Assembly (NCBI RefSeq): GCF_006007885.1
Contig: NZ_VCRO01000001.1
Span: 186,001 to 250,000, forward strand
Direction of reading: 5' to 3'
Length of the DNA stretch: 64,000 bases
DNA from: Alteribacter natronophilus
GTDB taxonomy: Bacteria > Bacillota > Bacilli > Bacillales > Salisediminibacteriaceae
Shown here: positions 35,962 through 44,884 of the stretch, in pieces
Position numbering within the stretch: the stretch's first letter is position 1
How the letters are laid out: every line of letters starts with the position of its first letter
Notes under the pieces: model-generated
What the model saw: only the letters and a program-made list of their open reading frames with translations
Told to the model about the DNA's origin: nothing
Databases searched by the model: none
Translations under genes and position numbers: made by a program

Positions 35962-36744
35962 ATGATGAATCTGGATTTATCGAACCGTACATATGTAGTG
36001 ATGGGTGTAGCAAACAAAAGAAGTATTGCCTGGGGCATTGCCCAGTCACTTGCAAATGCAGGAGCAAGACTGATTTTTACATACGCCGGGGAGCGGCTGG
36101 AACGAAACGTCCGACAGCTTGCGGAGGGACTTGAACGTAACGATTCACTTGTACTTCCCTGCGACATAACTGATGATGAGGAAATTGAACGTACATTCCA
36201 GCAAATCGGGGAAGAGGTGGGAACGATCCACGGGGTTGCCCACTGTATTGCGTTTGCAAACCGCGAGGAGCTCGATGGAGAGTATCTTAATACTACCCGT
36301 GATGGATTCCTGCTTGCCCAGAACATCAGCGCCTACTCGCTGACGGCAGTCACAAAAGCCGCACGCCCTCTCATGACGGAAGGCGGGGGAATTGTAACGC
36401 TGACGTACCTTGGCGGCGAACGTGTAGTGAAGAACTATAACGTAATGGGTGTGGCAAAAGCCTCACTTGACGCAAGTGTAAAATATCTTGCAAACGACCT
36501 GGGGAAAGAGAACATCCGCGTAAATGCTATTTCTGCCGGACCGATCCGTACTCTTGCAGCTAAAGGCATCGGCGGTTTTAACGAAGTCCTCAGGGAAATT
36601 GAGGAGAAAGCCCCGCTTAAGCGGACGGTAACCCAGGAGGAAGTGGGAGATTCTGCTCTTTTCCTTCTCAGTGACATGTCCCGTGCCATTACAGGTGAAA
36701 TTCTGCATGTGGACGGCGGTTACAGCACACTCGGAATGATGTAA
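35962..36744 (+). CDS. fabI: Enoyl-[acyl-carrier-protein] reductase FabI
   Basis: 260 residues, atypical short-chain dehydrogenase. The NADH-binding GVANKRSIAWGIAQSLANAG replaces the usual Rossmann glycine motif, and the Tyr-(6)-Lys active site lies in YNVMGVAKASLD. It catalyses the last step of each fatty-acid elongation round. GGGGAGG precedes the start. fabI (yjbW) ends the yjb block in B. subtilis too. Confidence 0.96.
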   Translation: MMNLDLSNRTYVVMGVANKRSIAWGIAQSLANAGARLIFTYAGERLERNVRQLAEGLERNDSLVLPCDITDDEEIERTFQQIGEEVGTIHGVAHCIAFANREELDGEYLNTTRDGFLLAQNISAYSLTAVTKAARPLMTEGGGIVTLTYLGGERVVKNYNVMGVAKASLDASVKYLANDLGKENIRVNAISAGPIRTLAAKGIGGFNEVLREIEEKAPLKRTVTQEEVGDSALFLLSDMSRAITGEILHVDGGYSTLGMM

Positions 36745-36754
36745 TTTGAAACTG

Positions 36755-36793
36755 AAAGACAGCCTGCATTGAAATGGCAGGCTGTCTTTTTTT
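36755..36793 (+). terminator. Terminator of fabI
   Basis: AAAGACAGCCTGC/GCAGGCTGTCTTT stem followed by a T-run. Confidence 0.92.
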
Positions 36794-36891
36794 GTCCAGA
36801 CTTCCCTGTCGACGCGCAATTCTGTGGCTCCGCGGCCCCCCTAACCTCACCACAAGTAACTCAACTTACCTCACAGGGTGCCAGGACCTCT

Positions 36892-37716
36892 TCACGAGCC
36901 GTTTCTGCGGTTTAAATGCCAGGCGATCGCCCTGTAGTAGTCATCCTCCTTACCAAGATCAAACCGCTCTCCTTCTATAACGACAGCACTGTAGGGATGC
37001 TCCCCGAGCATGCTTTTCATCGCGTCAGTCAGCTGAATTTCACCGCCGGCACCGGGTTTTCCGTTTTTTAAGTAAGAGAAAATCTCAGGTGTGAAGGCAT
37101 AACGTCCACAGACAGCAAGATTTGATGGAGGATTTTTTTTCGGCTTTTCCACGAGATCACCCAGTGCAAAGACACTGCCTTTTGGACCGGGGGAGGCCGG
37201 TGCTGCAACACCGTACTGGTGAAGTTCCTCGTGAGGGGCTTTCTGCACACCAACTATGTTGGAACCGGTTAATGTAAAAGCGTCAAGCACCTGGCTGACT
37301 GCCGGTTTTTCGGAGCTGACAAACAGGTCGTCCGGAAGCAGTACGGCAAATGGAGCGGAGCCTGCAAAGCGTTCACCGAGAAGGACAGCATCCCCGAGCC
37401 CTCTCGCAAAAGGCTGGCGTACATACTGGATGTGAACATCCGGGAGAACAGTCTGTTCAAGCAGGTATTCCTTATTGTTCATTGCAAGAAAGGCCTCAAG
37501 CTCAAGTGAGCGGTCGAAATAATCAAGAATCATATTTTTATTACGGGATACAACGATCAGGATTTCGTTTATTCCGGCAAGGGAAGCCTCTTCCACAATA
37601 TGGTGGATTGCCGGCTTCCCGGCAACAGGAAACATTTCCTTTGGAAGAACTTTTGTAATGGGCAGGCTTCTCGTTCCGTATCCGGCTGCAGGAATAATCG
37701 CTTTTCTGATTTCCAT
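36892..37716 (-). CDS. UTP-glucose-1-phosphate uridylyltransferase (GtaB/GalU type)
   Basis: 274 residues, somewhat shorter than GtaB (292). The nucleotidyltransferase opening IRKAIIPAAGYGTRSLPITK carries the family's GxGTR...K pattern with unusual Ser/Ile positions, PKEMFPVAGKP, LLPDDLFV (metal-binding Asp) and GEIQLTDAM. It makes UDP-glucose. AAAGGAGG lies 6 nt before the ATG. Divergent from ugd, it should supply that enzyme's substrate; being in the spore-surface locus it may be a dedicated paralogue rather than the housekeeping copy. Confidence 0.88.
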   Translation of the reverse strand: MEIRKAIIPAAGYGTRSLPITKVLPKEMFPVAGKPAIHHIVEEASLAGINEILIVVSRNKNMILDYFDRSLELEAFLAMNNKEYLLEQTVLPDVHIQYVRQPFARGLGDAVLLGERFAGSAPFAVLLPDDLFVSSEKPAVSQVLDAFTLTGSNIVGVQKAPHEELHQYGVAAPASPGPKGSVFALGDLVEKPKKNPPSNLAVCGRYAFTPEIFSYLKNGKPGAGGEIQLTDAMKSMLGEHPYSAVVIEGERFDLGKEDDYYRAIAWHLNRRNGS

Positions 37717-37902
37717 GGCGATCCTCCTTTCAATGTCTTATTACCTGTTTATTCCCCGAACACGCGGCCTGAAGTTTGTCCCCGCTCAAACGGGCGCAGT
37801 GAATGACCGGGCATCAGCACATTTTTTACCTGCTCCGCACGAACAGCGGAAATGCCAGTACGATATAGCAGGAAAACGTGTGCTGACAGGGAGGAACGGG
37901 CA

Positions 37903-39201
37903 ATGAAAGTAACGATTACCGGTGCCGGTTATGTAGGGCTTACCACCGCATGTGTTTTGGCTGATCAAGGTCATGAAGTTGTCTGTCTGGACGTGGATGC
38001 CGGCAAATTGAACAGACTTATGAACGGGGAAGTCCCATTTTATGAACCAGGTCTGGATGATGTGCTTGCCAGGGTTCTTAAAAGCGGGATGCTGAAATTT
38101 ACAGGGGAAAAGAAAGAAGCCTACTCTCACGGGGATGTGATTATGATTGCAGTAGGCACACCTCCTGAAGAGGACGGTTCACCCAACCTGACCTTTCTGA
38201 AGGAAGCTGTTTCGGATATAGCGGAAAATCTTACTGTAAGAAAAACCATCGTGACGAAAAGTACAGTGCCTCCGGGGACGAATGAATGGATTGACGCAGA
38301 ACTTGCAGAAAAGAAGGACCGGAGCCTGTTTACCGTAGTATCAAACCCTGAGTTTCTGAAGGAAGGAACCGCCCTCGCGGATACCCTTAACCCGGACAGA
38401 ATGGTGGCAGGAAGCAGGAGTGCGGAGGGTGTGGAAACAGTCAGGAAGCTGTTTTCATTTATTGACGCTCCATGGCACATCACTTCCCTTACCGGTGCTG
38501 AGATGATCAAGTACGCTTCCAACGTGTTTCTTGCTGCGAAAATATCATTTATCAATGAAATGGCTGCCATCTGCCACGCGTATGGCGTAAACGTGGAGGA
38601 AGTGGCGAGGGGAATAGGTGCGGATCCCCGAATAGGTCCGGCTTTTCTTCGTCCTGGTCTCGGTTATGGGGGATCGTGTCTTCCGAAGGATCTGAGCGCC
38701 CTTATATATGCAGCCGAAAAAAAAGGACTGAAACCCGTTCTTCTCCCGGCTGCGGCTGAAGTGAACACCAGGACTGCTGGTGACTATATCCGGCTGCTGG
38801 AAGGGGAGCTGGGGACACTTCGTCAGAAAAGAATAGCTGTCTGGGGCCTGAGTTTTAAACCGGATACCGATGACACCCGCCACTCACCGGCTGCAGCACT
38901 GATTCATGCACTTCAGGCAAAAGGGGCAGAGGTTCTGGCCTATGACCCTGTCGTAAAGGAAGCACCTGGAGGGATCGTTTCCCACCCTGACATGTACAGT
39001 GCTGTAACGGATGCCGACGCACTGGCACTTGCAACGGAATGGGATGTTTTCCGTGAAGCGGACTGGTTAACGGTAAGCATGATGATGAAAGGAAGCACCG
39101 TGATGGACTGCAGGAACGTTCTCTCTCCTGAAAAAATAAAAGCGGCCGGTCTCTGTTACAAAGCTGTTGCCCGTTTTTCTGACGGGAATGACGGTGAGTG
39201 A
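37903..39201 (+). CDS. ugd: UDP-glucose 6-dehydrogenase
   Basis: 432 residues. N-terminal NAD-binding GAGYVGLTTACVLADQGHEV, linker helix with AEMIKYASNVFLAAKISFINE, catalytic Cys in GLGYGGSCLPKDLSAL (about residue 260), and the C-terminal UDP-binding domain (GLSFKPDTDDTRHSPA). It oxidises UDP-glucose to UDP-glucuronate. The ATG at 37903 has GGGAGG 8 nt upstream and fits the conserved MKVTITGAG start. It overlaps the next glycosyltransferase by 4 nt, so the two are translationally coupled. Confidence 0.94.
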   Translation: MKVTITGAGYVGLTTACVLADQGHEVVCLDVDAGKLNRLMNGEVPFYEPGLDDVLARVLKSGMLKFTGEKKEAYSHGDVIMIAVGTPPEEDGSPNLTFLKEAVSDIAENLTVRKTIVTKSTVPPGTNEWIDAELAEKKDRSLFTVVSNPEFLKEGTALADTLNPDRMVAGSRSAEGVETVRKLFSFIDAPWHITSLTGAEMIKYASNVFLAAKISFINEMAAICHAYGVNVEEVARGIGADPRIGPAFLRPGLGYGGSCLPKDLSALIYAAEKKGLKPVLLPAAAEVNTRTAGDYIRLLEGELGTLRQKRIAVWGLSFKPDTDDTRHSPAAALIHALQAKGAEVLAYDPVVKEAPGGIVSHPDMYSAVTDADALALATEWDVFREADWLTVSMMMKGSTVMDCRNVLSPEKIKAAGLCYKAVARFSDGNDGE

Positions 39202-40394
39202 AGAAAAAGGCTGTTTTGATCTGCACGGAGAGTCTTCCTGCACCGGCTGTAAAAGGCGGTGCCATTCAAATGTTCATAGATGGTACAGCGCCCTTCGCAG
39301 CTGCTGCACTTGATCTGACAGTCTGTTCGATTACCGATCCGTCACTGCCGGAAAACGAAGTGCAAAACGGGATCAGGTATGTGCGTTTTCCCAAAGAAGT
39401 TTATACGGAATCAGTGGCAGCGCACCTGACGGAGGAAGACTACGATTTTGCCCATGTGTTTAACCGTCCCCTGGATTTTCTCACTTACGCCGATGCAGCG
39501 CCTCGAACACAATTTGTCCTGGGGCTTCATAACGATATGCTGGCACCTGAAAAAATCAGTGCAGAAGACGGGGAGCGGGTGATCGAGTCAGCTGCAGGAA
39601 TTGTTACGATCAGTAATTTTATAAGAAAAAAAGTAACCGAAAGATTTCCGGAGGCTGAAGGGAAAACACGTGTCGTTTATTCCGGGGTCGACCTCGGTCT
39701 CTTCCCTGATCGAAAGTCGGAGGAAGGAACGCTGCTCAGGAACATTTACCGGAAGCGGTATGGGGTGGAAAACCGTACAGTCGTCCTTTTTGCCGGACGT
39801 CTTTCGAGGAATAAAGGTCCACATATCCTGATGGATGCACTGATTCCTTTACTTTCAAAGTATCCTGATCTCGTTCTTATGGTGGCCGGGGGCAAGTGGT
39901 TCAGCGATGACGGTATGAACCGTTACACAAGAAAGCTTCAGTGGAAGGCGGCGAAATTAAAGGGCCGGGTGATTTTCACTGGATTTGTGCCTGCACACCT
40001 GATTGGAAACCTGTTTCTGGCAGGGGATATTTTTGTATGCCCGTCTTTATGGGAGGAGCCTCTTGCGCGGGTTCATTACGAAGCGATGGCTGCAGGAATC
40101 CCGGTTATTACAACAGACAGAGGCGGTAATGGGGAAGTGGTGCTCCATAGGCAGAACGCCTGGCTGATATCAGACTGTATGAACCCGGTATTATATACAG
40201 AAGCGATTGATTACTGCCTTCAGAATCCTTCCTTTACCTCTGTGTTGACGGAAAACGGGCGTACACTCGTTGAAACGGCATTTCAGTTCCGTCACGCAGC
40301 AGAAAGGCTGCTTGATGCCTGGAGATTCTTCGGCCTGATCAGTATGGCAGAGAGATCGGCATCTCCTGAAACCAATCCCTTAGATGATACGTAA
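39198..40394 (+). CDS. GT4 family glycosyltransferase, GTG start
   Basis: 398 residues, GT-B fold. N-terminal ICTESLPAPAVKGGAIQMF with the glycine-rich acceptor loop; VLFAGRLSRNKGPHIL and the C-terminal EEPLARVHYEAMAAGIPVIT, containing the E-x7-E type nucleotide-sugar motif. It is clearly paralogous to the enzyme at 44885-46267 and resembles spore-coat glycosyltransferases of the CotSA/YtcC kind. The GTG overlaps the ugd stop (GTGA). With ugd upstream, a glucuronic-acid donor is plausible. Confidence 0.85.
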   Translation: MKKKAVLICTESLPAPAVKGGAIQMFIDGTAPFAAAALDLTVCSITDPSLPENEVQNGIRYVRFPKEVYTESVAAHLTEEDYDFAHVFNRPLDFLTYADAAPRTQFVLGLHNDMLAPEKISAEDGERVIESAAGIVTISNFIRKKVTERFPEAEGKTRVVYSGVDLGLFPDRKSEEGTLLRNIYRKRYGVENRTVVLFAGRLSRNKGPHILMDALIPLLSKYPDLVLMVAGGKWFSDDGMNRYTRKLQWKAAKLKGRVIFTGFVPAHLIGNLFLAGDIFVCPSLWEEPLARVHYEAMAAGIPVITTDRGGNGEVVLHRQNAWLISDCMNPVLYTEAIDYCLQNPSFTSVLTENGRTLVETAFQFRHAAERLLDAWRFFGLISMAERSASPETNPLDDT

Positions 40395-40428
40395 GTGATC
40401 AGAGACCCGGTGAGAGGGGGAGCTTACG

Positions 40429-40926
40429 TTGAAACGAAAGGACAGGTTACTTCTGGCAGCAGCAGCTGCTGTTGCAACTGCCATGATAATTATGACGATT
40501 GTCAGCTGGGACAGTATGCCGGGGGGAGCGCCGGGACATATCAATCACCTTGGCGAAGTGACAAGCTGGGCGTCTAAACCATTTATCTTTTTTGTGCCCG
40601 GCATGGCTCTTTTTCTAATGGTCGTGATGATCCCTGCTTATTATTTTCCCGCCATGGTCTCAATCCCGGTCCGGGCCACCCTGGAGGAAAAGGAACAGTT
40701 GCAGGACATTCTGGGTTCCTTTTTACTGAAAGGACTCCTTGTGATGCAGCTTATGTTTTTCTGGATGCAGTACCAGTCGATTCTTCTTGCGGCCGGGGAG
40801 GCGGAGCGGGCGGTGATGTGGCCGGCAGCCGCGTTTTTGGCAGCTGTTTTTCTGATTACCGCTGCAGATATGAAAAAAGTAAAGACCCGCCTCCGTGAGA
40901 TCCGCTCGGAAGATTCGGAAAAATGA
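40429..40926 (+). CDS. Membrane protein, hypothetical, TTG start
   Basis: 165 residues with about four membrane helices (near 8-26, 48-70, 96-115 and 127-144) and a basic C-terminal tail. The TTG at 40429 has GGGGGAG 6 nt upstream. It starts 34 nt after the glycosyltransferase and probably belongs to the ugd operon. The helix pattern recalls DUF1648-like proteins but I would not assign it. Confidence 0.65.
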   Translation: MKRKDRLLLAAAAAVATAMIIMTIVSWDSMPGGAPGHINHLGEVTSWASKPFIFFVPGMALFLMVVMIPAYYFPAMVSIPVRATLEEKEQLQDILGSFLLKGLLVMQLMFFWMQYQSILLAAGEAERAVMWPAAAFLAAVFLITAADMKKVKTRLREIRSEDSEK

Positions 40927-40964
40927 GCATACCTCATAGGCAGTAAATCGATCCTTTGCGTAGC

Positions 40965-41185
40965 TGACGCCAGTAGCGAGACTCCTGTGGCAGTGGCGAG
41001 CATCCGCATCATGCTCTAACTTCGAGGTGCTTCGACGTATTTTGCTTCAGAGCTACACCTGCAGAGGAAGAAGCAGGGAGTCTTTTCGCCAGGCGAGACC
41101 CCGCAGGGCGAAGCTCGCGGAGGCTCGCCGGCACCGCCACGGAAAGCGAGCGGTTGGCGTTCAGCGGAGCTGATAAAAACTGACG
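40965..41185. repeat. Repeat family C-like, copy 6 (with internal module)
   Basis: GTAGCGAGACTCCTGTGGCAG at the left, the 55-bp module (CTTCGAGGTGCTTCGACG ... GCAGAGGAAGAAGCA, about 41022-41076), CGAGACCCCGCAGGGCGAAG, CGGAGGCTCGCCGGC and CCGCCACGGAAAGCGAGCGG at the right. The outer ends differ from those of copies 3 and 4 and pair as GACGCCA/TGGCGTT. It accounts for the gap 40927-41269. Confidence 0.75.
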
Positions 41186-41269
41186 GAAGGGTATACACAT
41201 TTTCGGAAAAATGAGCCCCGCTCTGCTATACTTGAGAAAGCATTGTAAACCAGACAAGGGGGAATCGAC

Positions 41270-42322
41270 ATGAATAAACCGGATACAAACCAGACAATTG
41301 AACTGATCAGGGAGCTTGTTTCAATCCCGAGTCCTTCAGGGAATACGGAACGGGTGATTTCCTATGTGGAAGACTACCTGGGGAAACTGGGCGTCGAAAC
41401 AAAAAGGAATCGTAAAGGCGGACTTATCGCCACGCTTCCGGGAAAAGACGATTCACAGCACCGGATGCTGACCGCCCATGTGGACACGCTCGGGGCTATG
41501 GTAAAGGAAATCAAGCCATCCGGACGGCTGAAACTGTCCCTGATCGGCGGATTTAAGTTTAACTCCATAGAAGGGGAGTACTGTGAGATTGAAACTTCCG
41601 CCGGAAAAAAATATACCGGCACGATCCTGATGCACCAGACGAGTGTCCATGTATATAAGGATGCGGGGAAAGCGGAGCGGAACGAAGCAAATATGGAAGT
41701 CCGGATCGATGAGAAAGTACATAGTGCGGGAGAAGTAAGGGACCTTGGGATCGAAGTTGGCGATTTTGTTTCATTCGATCCGCGGGTGGAAACAACAAAA
41801 AGCGGTTATCTCAAATCGCGCCACCTGGACGACAAGGCGAGCGTCGGGATCCTCATGCAGCTTATGCGCCAGGTAAAGGAAGAGGGGCTGGAACTGCCTC
41901 ACACCACCCATTTCCTCATTTCCAATAACGAGGAAATCGGCTACGGGGGAAATGCGAGCATACCTGCTGAAACAGTGGAATACCTGGCAGTCGATATGGG
42001 TGCCATGGGTGATGGGCAGACAACGGACGAGTACACTGTTTCCATCTGCGTAAAGGACGCAAGCGGTCCGTATCACTACGGTCTCCGTAAAAACCTCACT
42101 TCCCTTGCAGAGAAAAATGAAATCGGGTACAAGCTTGATATATATCCGTATTACGGGTCGGATGCCTCAGCTGCGATCCGCTCCGGCCACGATATCGTTC
42201 ACGGACTCGTGGGGCCGGGGATTGACTCCTCACACGCCTACGAGCGGACACACATGGATTCCATTGAAGAGACGACACGCCTGCTCCTTGCATATGTAAT
42301 GGAGCCGGTAATTGAAACGTAA
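41270..42322 (+). CDS. M42 family metallopeptidase (aminopeptidase)
   Basis: 350 residues. Di-metal peptidase landmarks: TAHVDTLG (His/Asp), RHLDDKAS (bridging Asp), NNEEIGYGG (catalytic Glu pair) and AVDMGAMG; a PDZ-like insertion lies about 70-160. Such enzymes form large tetrahedral complexes that trim peptides in the cytoplasm; some homologues are annotated as glucanases. Monocistronic, closed by the terminator at 42430. Confidence 0.9.
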   Translation: MNKPDTNQTIELIRELVSIPSPSGNTERVISYVEDYLGKLGVETKRNRKGGLIATLPGKDDSQHRMLTAHVDTLGAMVKEIKPSGRLKLSLIGGFKFNSIEGEYCEIETSAGKKYTGTILMHQTSVHVYKDAGKAERNEANMEVRIDEKVHSAGEVRDLGIEVGDFVSFDPRVETTKSGYLKSRHLDDKASVGILMQLMRQVKEEGLELPHTTHFLISNNEEIGYGGNASIPAETVEYLAVDMGAMGDGQTTDEYTVSICVKDASGPYHYGLRKNLTSLAEKNEIGYKLDIYPYYGSDASAAIRSGHDIVHGLVGPGIDSSHAYERTHMDSIEETTRLLLAYVMEPVIET

Positions 42323-42429
42323 TTCTTTGGAATAGGTTTCGCCGGGCGGAGGAAGCAAGCGGTCCACAGGTTGAAAAAAACATGGAGTAAGAGGGCCCTG
42401 GGAAATAATAAGGACAGTAAGGAATAAAA

Positions 42430-42470
42430 AACGGTGCCAATGATCGCTTTTCGAGCGTTGGCACCGTTTT
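42430..42470 (+). terminator. Terminator after the M42 peptidase gene
   Basis: AACGGTGCCAA..GCTTTTCGAGC..TTGGCACCGTTTT: strong stem with T-run. Confidence 0.9.
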
Positions 42471-42558
42471 GTTGTTTAAGAATGTTCGATAATCCTGTTG
42501 GGCTCTGTACTTTCTCAAGTTCACCGTAATTCGGGTGAAATAAAAATTAGCCTTCCAT

Positions 42559-42802
42559 AAGGATAACTCCGAATCTGTTATGTGGATAACTTTATCAGAA
42601 GGTATCCATTTTGTGTACATATTCGTTGATTGTTCAAAAATCACGAGACGCCTGCGGGAATAGCAAGGGCTGAAGATCCACCGGGCGATTTTCCCCGGAT
42701 AGCTGAAGCCTTGCCCGCGGCAAGCGAGTGTATTTTTGAACAATCAACCGTTATAATACTGCATGCAAAAAAAGGGCCCTCGCCGACGGTGAGGGCCCTT
42801 CT
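42559..42802. repeat. Repeat family A, copy 3
   Basis: It again lies between convergent genes (M42 peptidase + and membrane protein -). The left hairpin AAGGATAACTCC/AAGGTATCC is imperfect; the 17-bp inverted repeats GTTGATTGTTCAAAAAT are perfect (42625-42641 and 42732-42748); the minus-strand terminator GGGCCCTC..GAGGGCCC is at 42774-42798. The interior (about 90 bp) lacks the 55-bp module, as in copy 2. Confidence 0.85.
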
Positions 42803-42845
42803 AATCAGCAGTGTTTTTCCCGGACTCTTCTTTATTCCAGGCAGT

Positions 42846-44549
42846 TTACCTGTTCAGCGACAGATTACTGTAATTCTGAATTGCAATCATATTTTCCCCT
42901 GTATCAATATACTCCACAAGCAGTTCGTCACCCGGTTCAATAAAGAGTGCCAGCTGTGAGCGGTTCACCGGTACGGTAAAGATCTGGTTCCGTTCTTCAA
43001 ACAGAATCATTACTATTGTACCGCCTTCATCAGTCGACTGTGTAACACGCTCCACTGTCAGTGTTTCCTCCACTTCATCAGCAAGGTCAGTCGGGATGTC
43101 CATATCAGGATCAAGACCGGTGGCAAGGAGGTTCTGATATTCGTTAAACACTTCCCTCCGTGAATCGGCACTCACCACGCGGCCGGAGTCCGCATGGACC
43201 AGAGCAATCTTCTGAAAGCCGTTATTGCGGTCCACTACCGGTACAACCCAAGTATACTGTCCGTAGATGGAGTAGAGAACCGGCTGTGTCCCGACCCAGC
43301 GCTCACGTTCAAAGGCGCGGTCCACCCGGTCACGTGCGGCGTTTCCGTTGAGAATTCCCCTGGCTTCCTGACCGCCGTAATACGTCATTTCACCAGTGCG
43401 GGCATTCACCATGGAAAAACCGACCATCGTATTACCTGAGCCTCTAGGACGTTCGTGATCCACAAACCAGTACATTTCCCTTTCCGCGCCAAATACGCCG
43501 ATCATCTCGTCTCTGCGCGGCTCGGTGACACCGTCACGACCAATAAACCGATTGATAAAACCGCCGCCGTACTGGCCGTACCAGGTTGCGTAATTGAGAG
43601 CCGTCTGTTCAGCCACACCCTGGTCGATGAATTCAGGCATGTCCTCAAGTGAATAACGTTCCATTTCCCCGGTGACGGCATCGAGGACTACGACCCCGTC
43701 TGCCTTGTTCCCGTGACGGAAGAACTCATAATAACCGTAGGAAAAAACGTAGTAGGGATGTCCATCATCATCAGGCTCGAACGATTCACTCACAATAATG
43801 ATGTCTTCGTGTTCCTGTCTGACCATCCTTTTTGCATTCGAGCCGAAATACGCACTCGGTACATAGGACATTTCATATTCCGAGACAAGCTCTGCCTGAT
43901 CATTCGGATCTTCGGCTGAAATTTTAATGTAGCCCGGCACGTGATCCGTTGTTAGCCAGCGGAAGAAACCGTCAAACTCGATTGGGCTTACCCAGAACAG
44001 CTCATCGTCAATTGTCTGAATGCTGGATTCCCCGAGATGGTATCGGGCGGAGTTATCAAGGTCCCCGAAGACAATTTCCGAGCGGTAACGGGCGTTACCG
44101 TACGGGACTACCCGGATATTTTCCTCATCTGCACTCTCCATAACTTCCACTTCGGTTTCAGCCTGCGGGAGAGCGTGACGGTCCGAAGCGGTCTGCATTG
44201 GATAAATGAGCCACATGTAGGCCATACCAACTGCCGCCAGACACCCGAGTGTAAAAGCAGCCCGGTTTGACCAGGTCACTTTTCTGTCATAGTAGTAAAA
44301 GGAAGCGGTCGCTGACAGAATCAGGTTTAAAATGATGATCACAGCAAAGGAATTCAGGATGCCGTGCCATGTAAAATCGATCAGTCCCACATAAAAAATG
44401 AAAAAACTGACTATAACCCCGGTAACGTAGCGAAGGACGTTTTCCGCCAGGAAAGCTCGGGCGGCATTTCTGTTTTTGAGGGCTTTGCCCCAGAGTCCCA
44501 GTAAAGGATTTAAAAAGAGCAGGGCGGTAATAAGACTGTAGATAAACAT
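42846..44549 (-). CDS. Membrane protein with large soluble C-terminal domain, unknown
   Basis: 567 residues. Four membrane helices in the first 130 residues (about 3-22, 39-60, 66-90, 97-116), then about 430 soluble residues rich in Asp/Glu and aromatic residues. The soluble part has repeated motifs of the type GVVVLDAVTGEMERYSLEDMPE, GFSMVNARTGEMTYYGG and ALVHADSGRVVSADSRREVF, suggesting PepSY-like or beta-rich repeats. GGAGG lies 6 nt before the ATG at 44549. I do not recognise the family. It ends in the terminator of repeat copy A3. Confidence 0.7.
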   Translation of the reverse strand: MFIYSLITALLFLNPLLGLWGKALKNRNAARAFLAENVLRYVTGVIVSFFIFYVGLIDFTWHGILNSFAVIIILNLILSATASFYYYDRKVTWSNRAAFTLGCLAAVGMAYMWLIYPMQTASDRHALPQAETEVEVMESADEENIRVVPYGNARYRSEIVFGDLDNSARYHLGESSIQTIDDELFWVSPIEFDGFFRWLTTDHVPGYIKISAEDPNDQAELVSEYEMSYVPSAYFGSNAKRMVRQEHEDIIIVSESFEPDDDGHPYYVFSYGYYEFFRHGNKADGVVVLDAVTGEMERYSLEDMPEFIDQGVAEQTALNYATWYGQYGGGFINRFIGRDGVTEPRRDEMIGVFGAEREMYWFVDHERPRGSGNTMVGFSMVNARTGEMTYYGGQEARGILNGNAARDRVDRAFERERWVGTQPVLYSIYGQYTWVVPVVDRNNGFQKIALVHADSGRVVSADSRREVFNEYQNLLATGLDPDMDIPTDLADEVEETLTVERVTQSTDEGGTIVMILFEERNQIFTVPVNRSQLALFIEPGDELLVEYIDTGENMIAIQNYSNLSLNR

Positions 44550-44637
44550 GATTTTCCTCCAGATCAATTATGTAAATTATATCTCTATAGTATATCTACG
44601 GATCGGAAAAGAAAAGGTTTCAGTGAAAAAGTAAAGA

Positions 44638-44869
44638 GGCTGGGACAGAAGTGTTTTTACAGACGAAAATCCGAACAATCAATATGCGATGCAGATAAAT
44701 CGCTTCTGAAATATACGCCGCTTTCCGCGGGAAGCGGCTGAGCCTCCGCGTGCTTCGCCCTGCGGGGTCTCACCTGCGCTTTTCCTCCCGCAGGAGTCGG
44801 CGTATATTTCATCCGCTTATCATCTTTTTGTTCGGATTCTAATCTAGACACTTTCTTTATGTCCCAGCC
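44638..44869. repeat. Repeat family B, copy 2 (232 bp)
   Basis: GGCTGGGACA (44638) to TGTCCCAGCC (44869), with the same nested arms as the copy at 27818-28050 and only scattered substitutions. It lies between two minus-strand genes. Confidence 0.92.
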
Positions 44870-44884
44870 TCCATCTTAATATCT

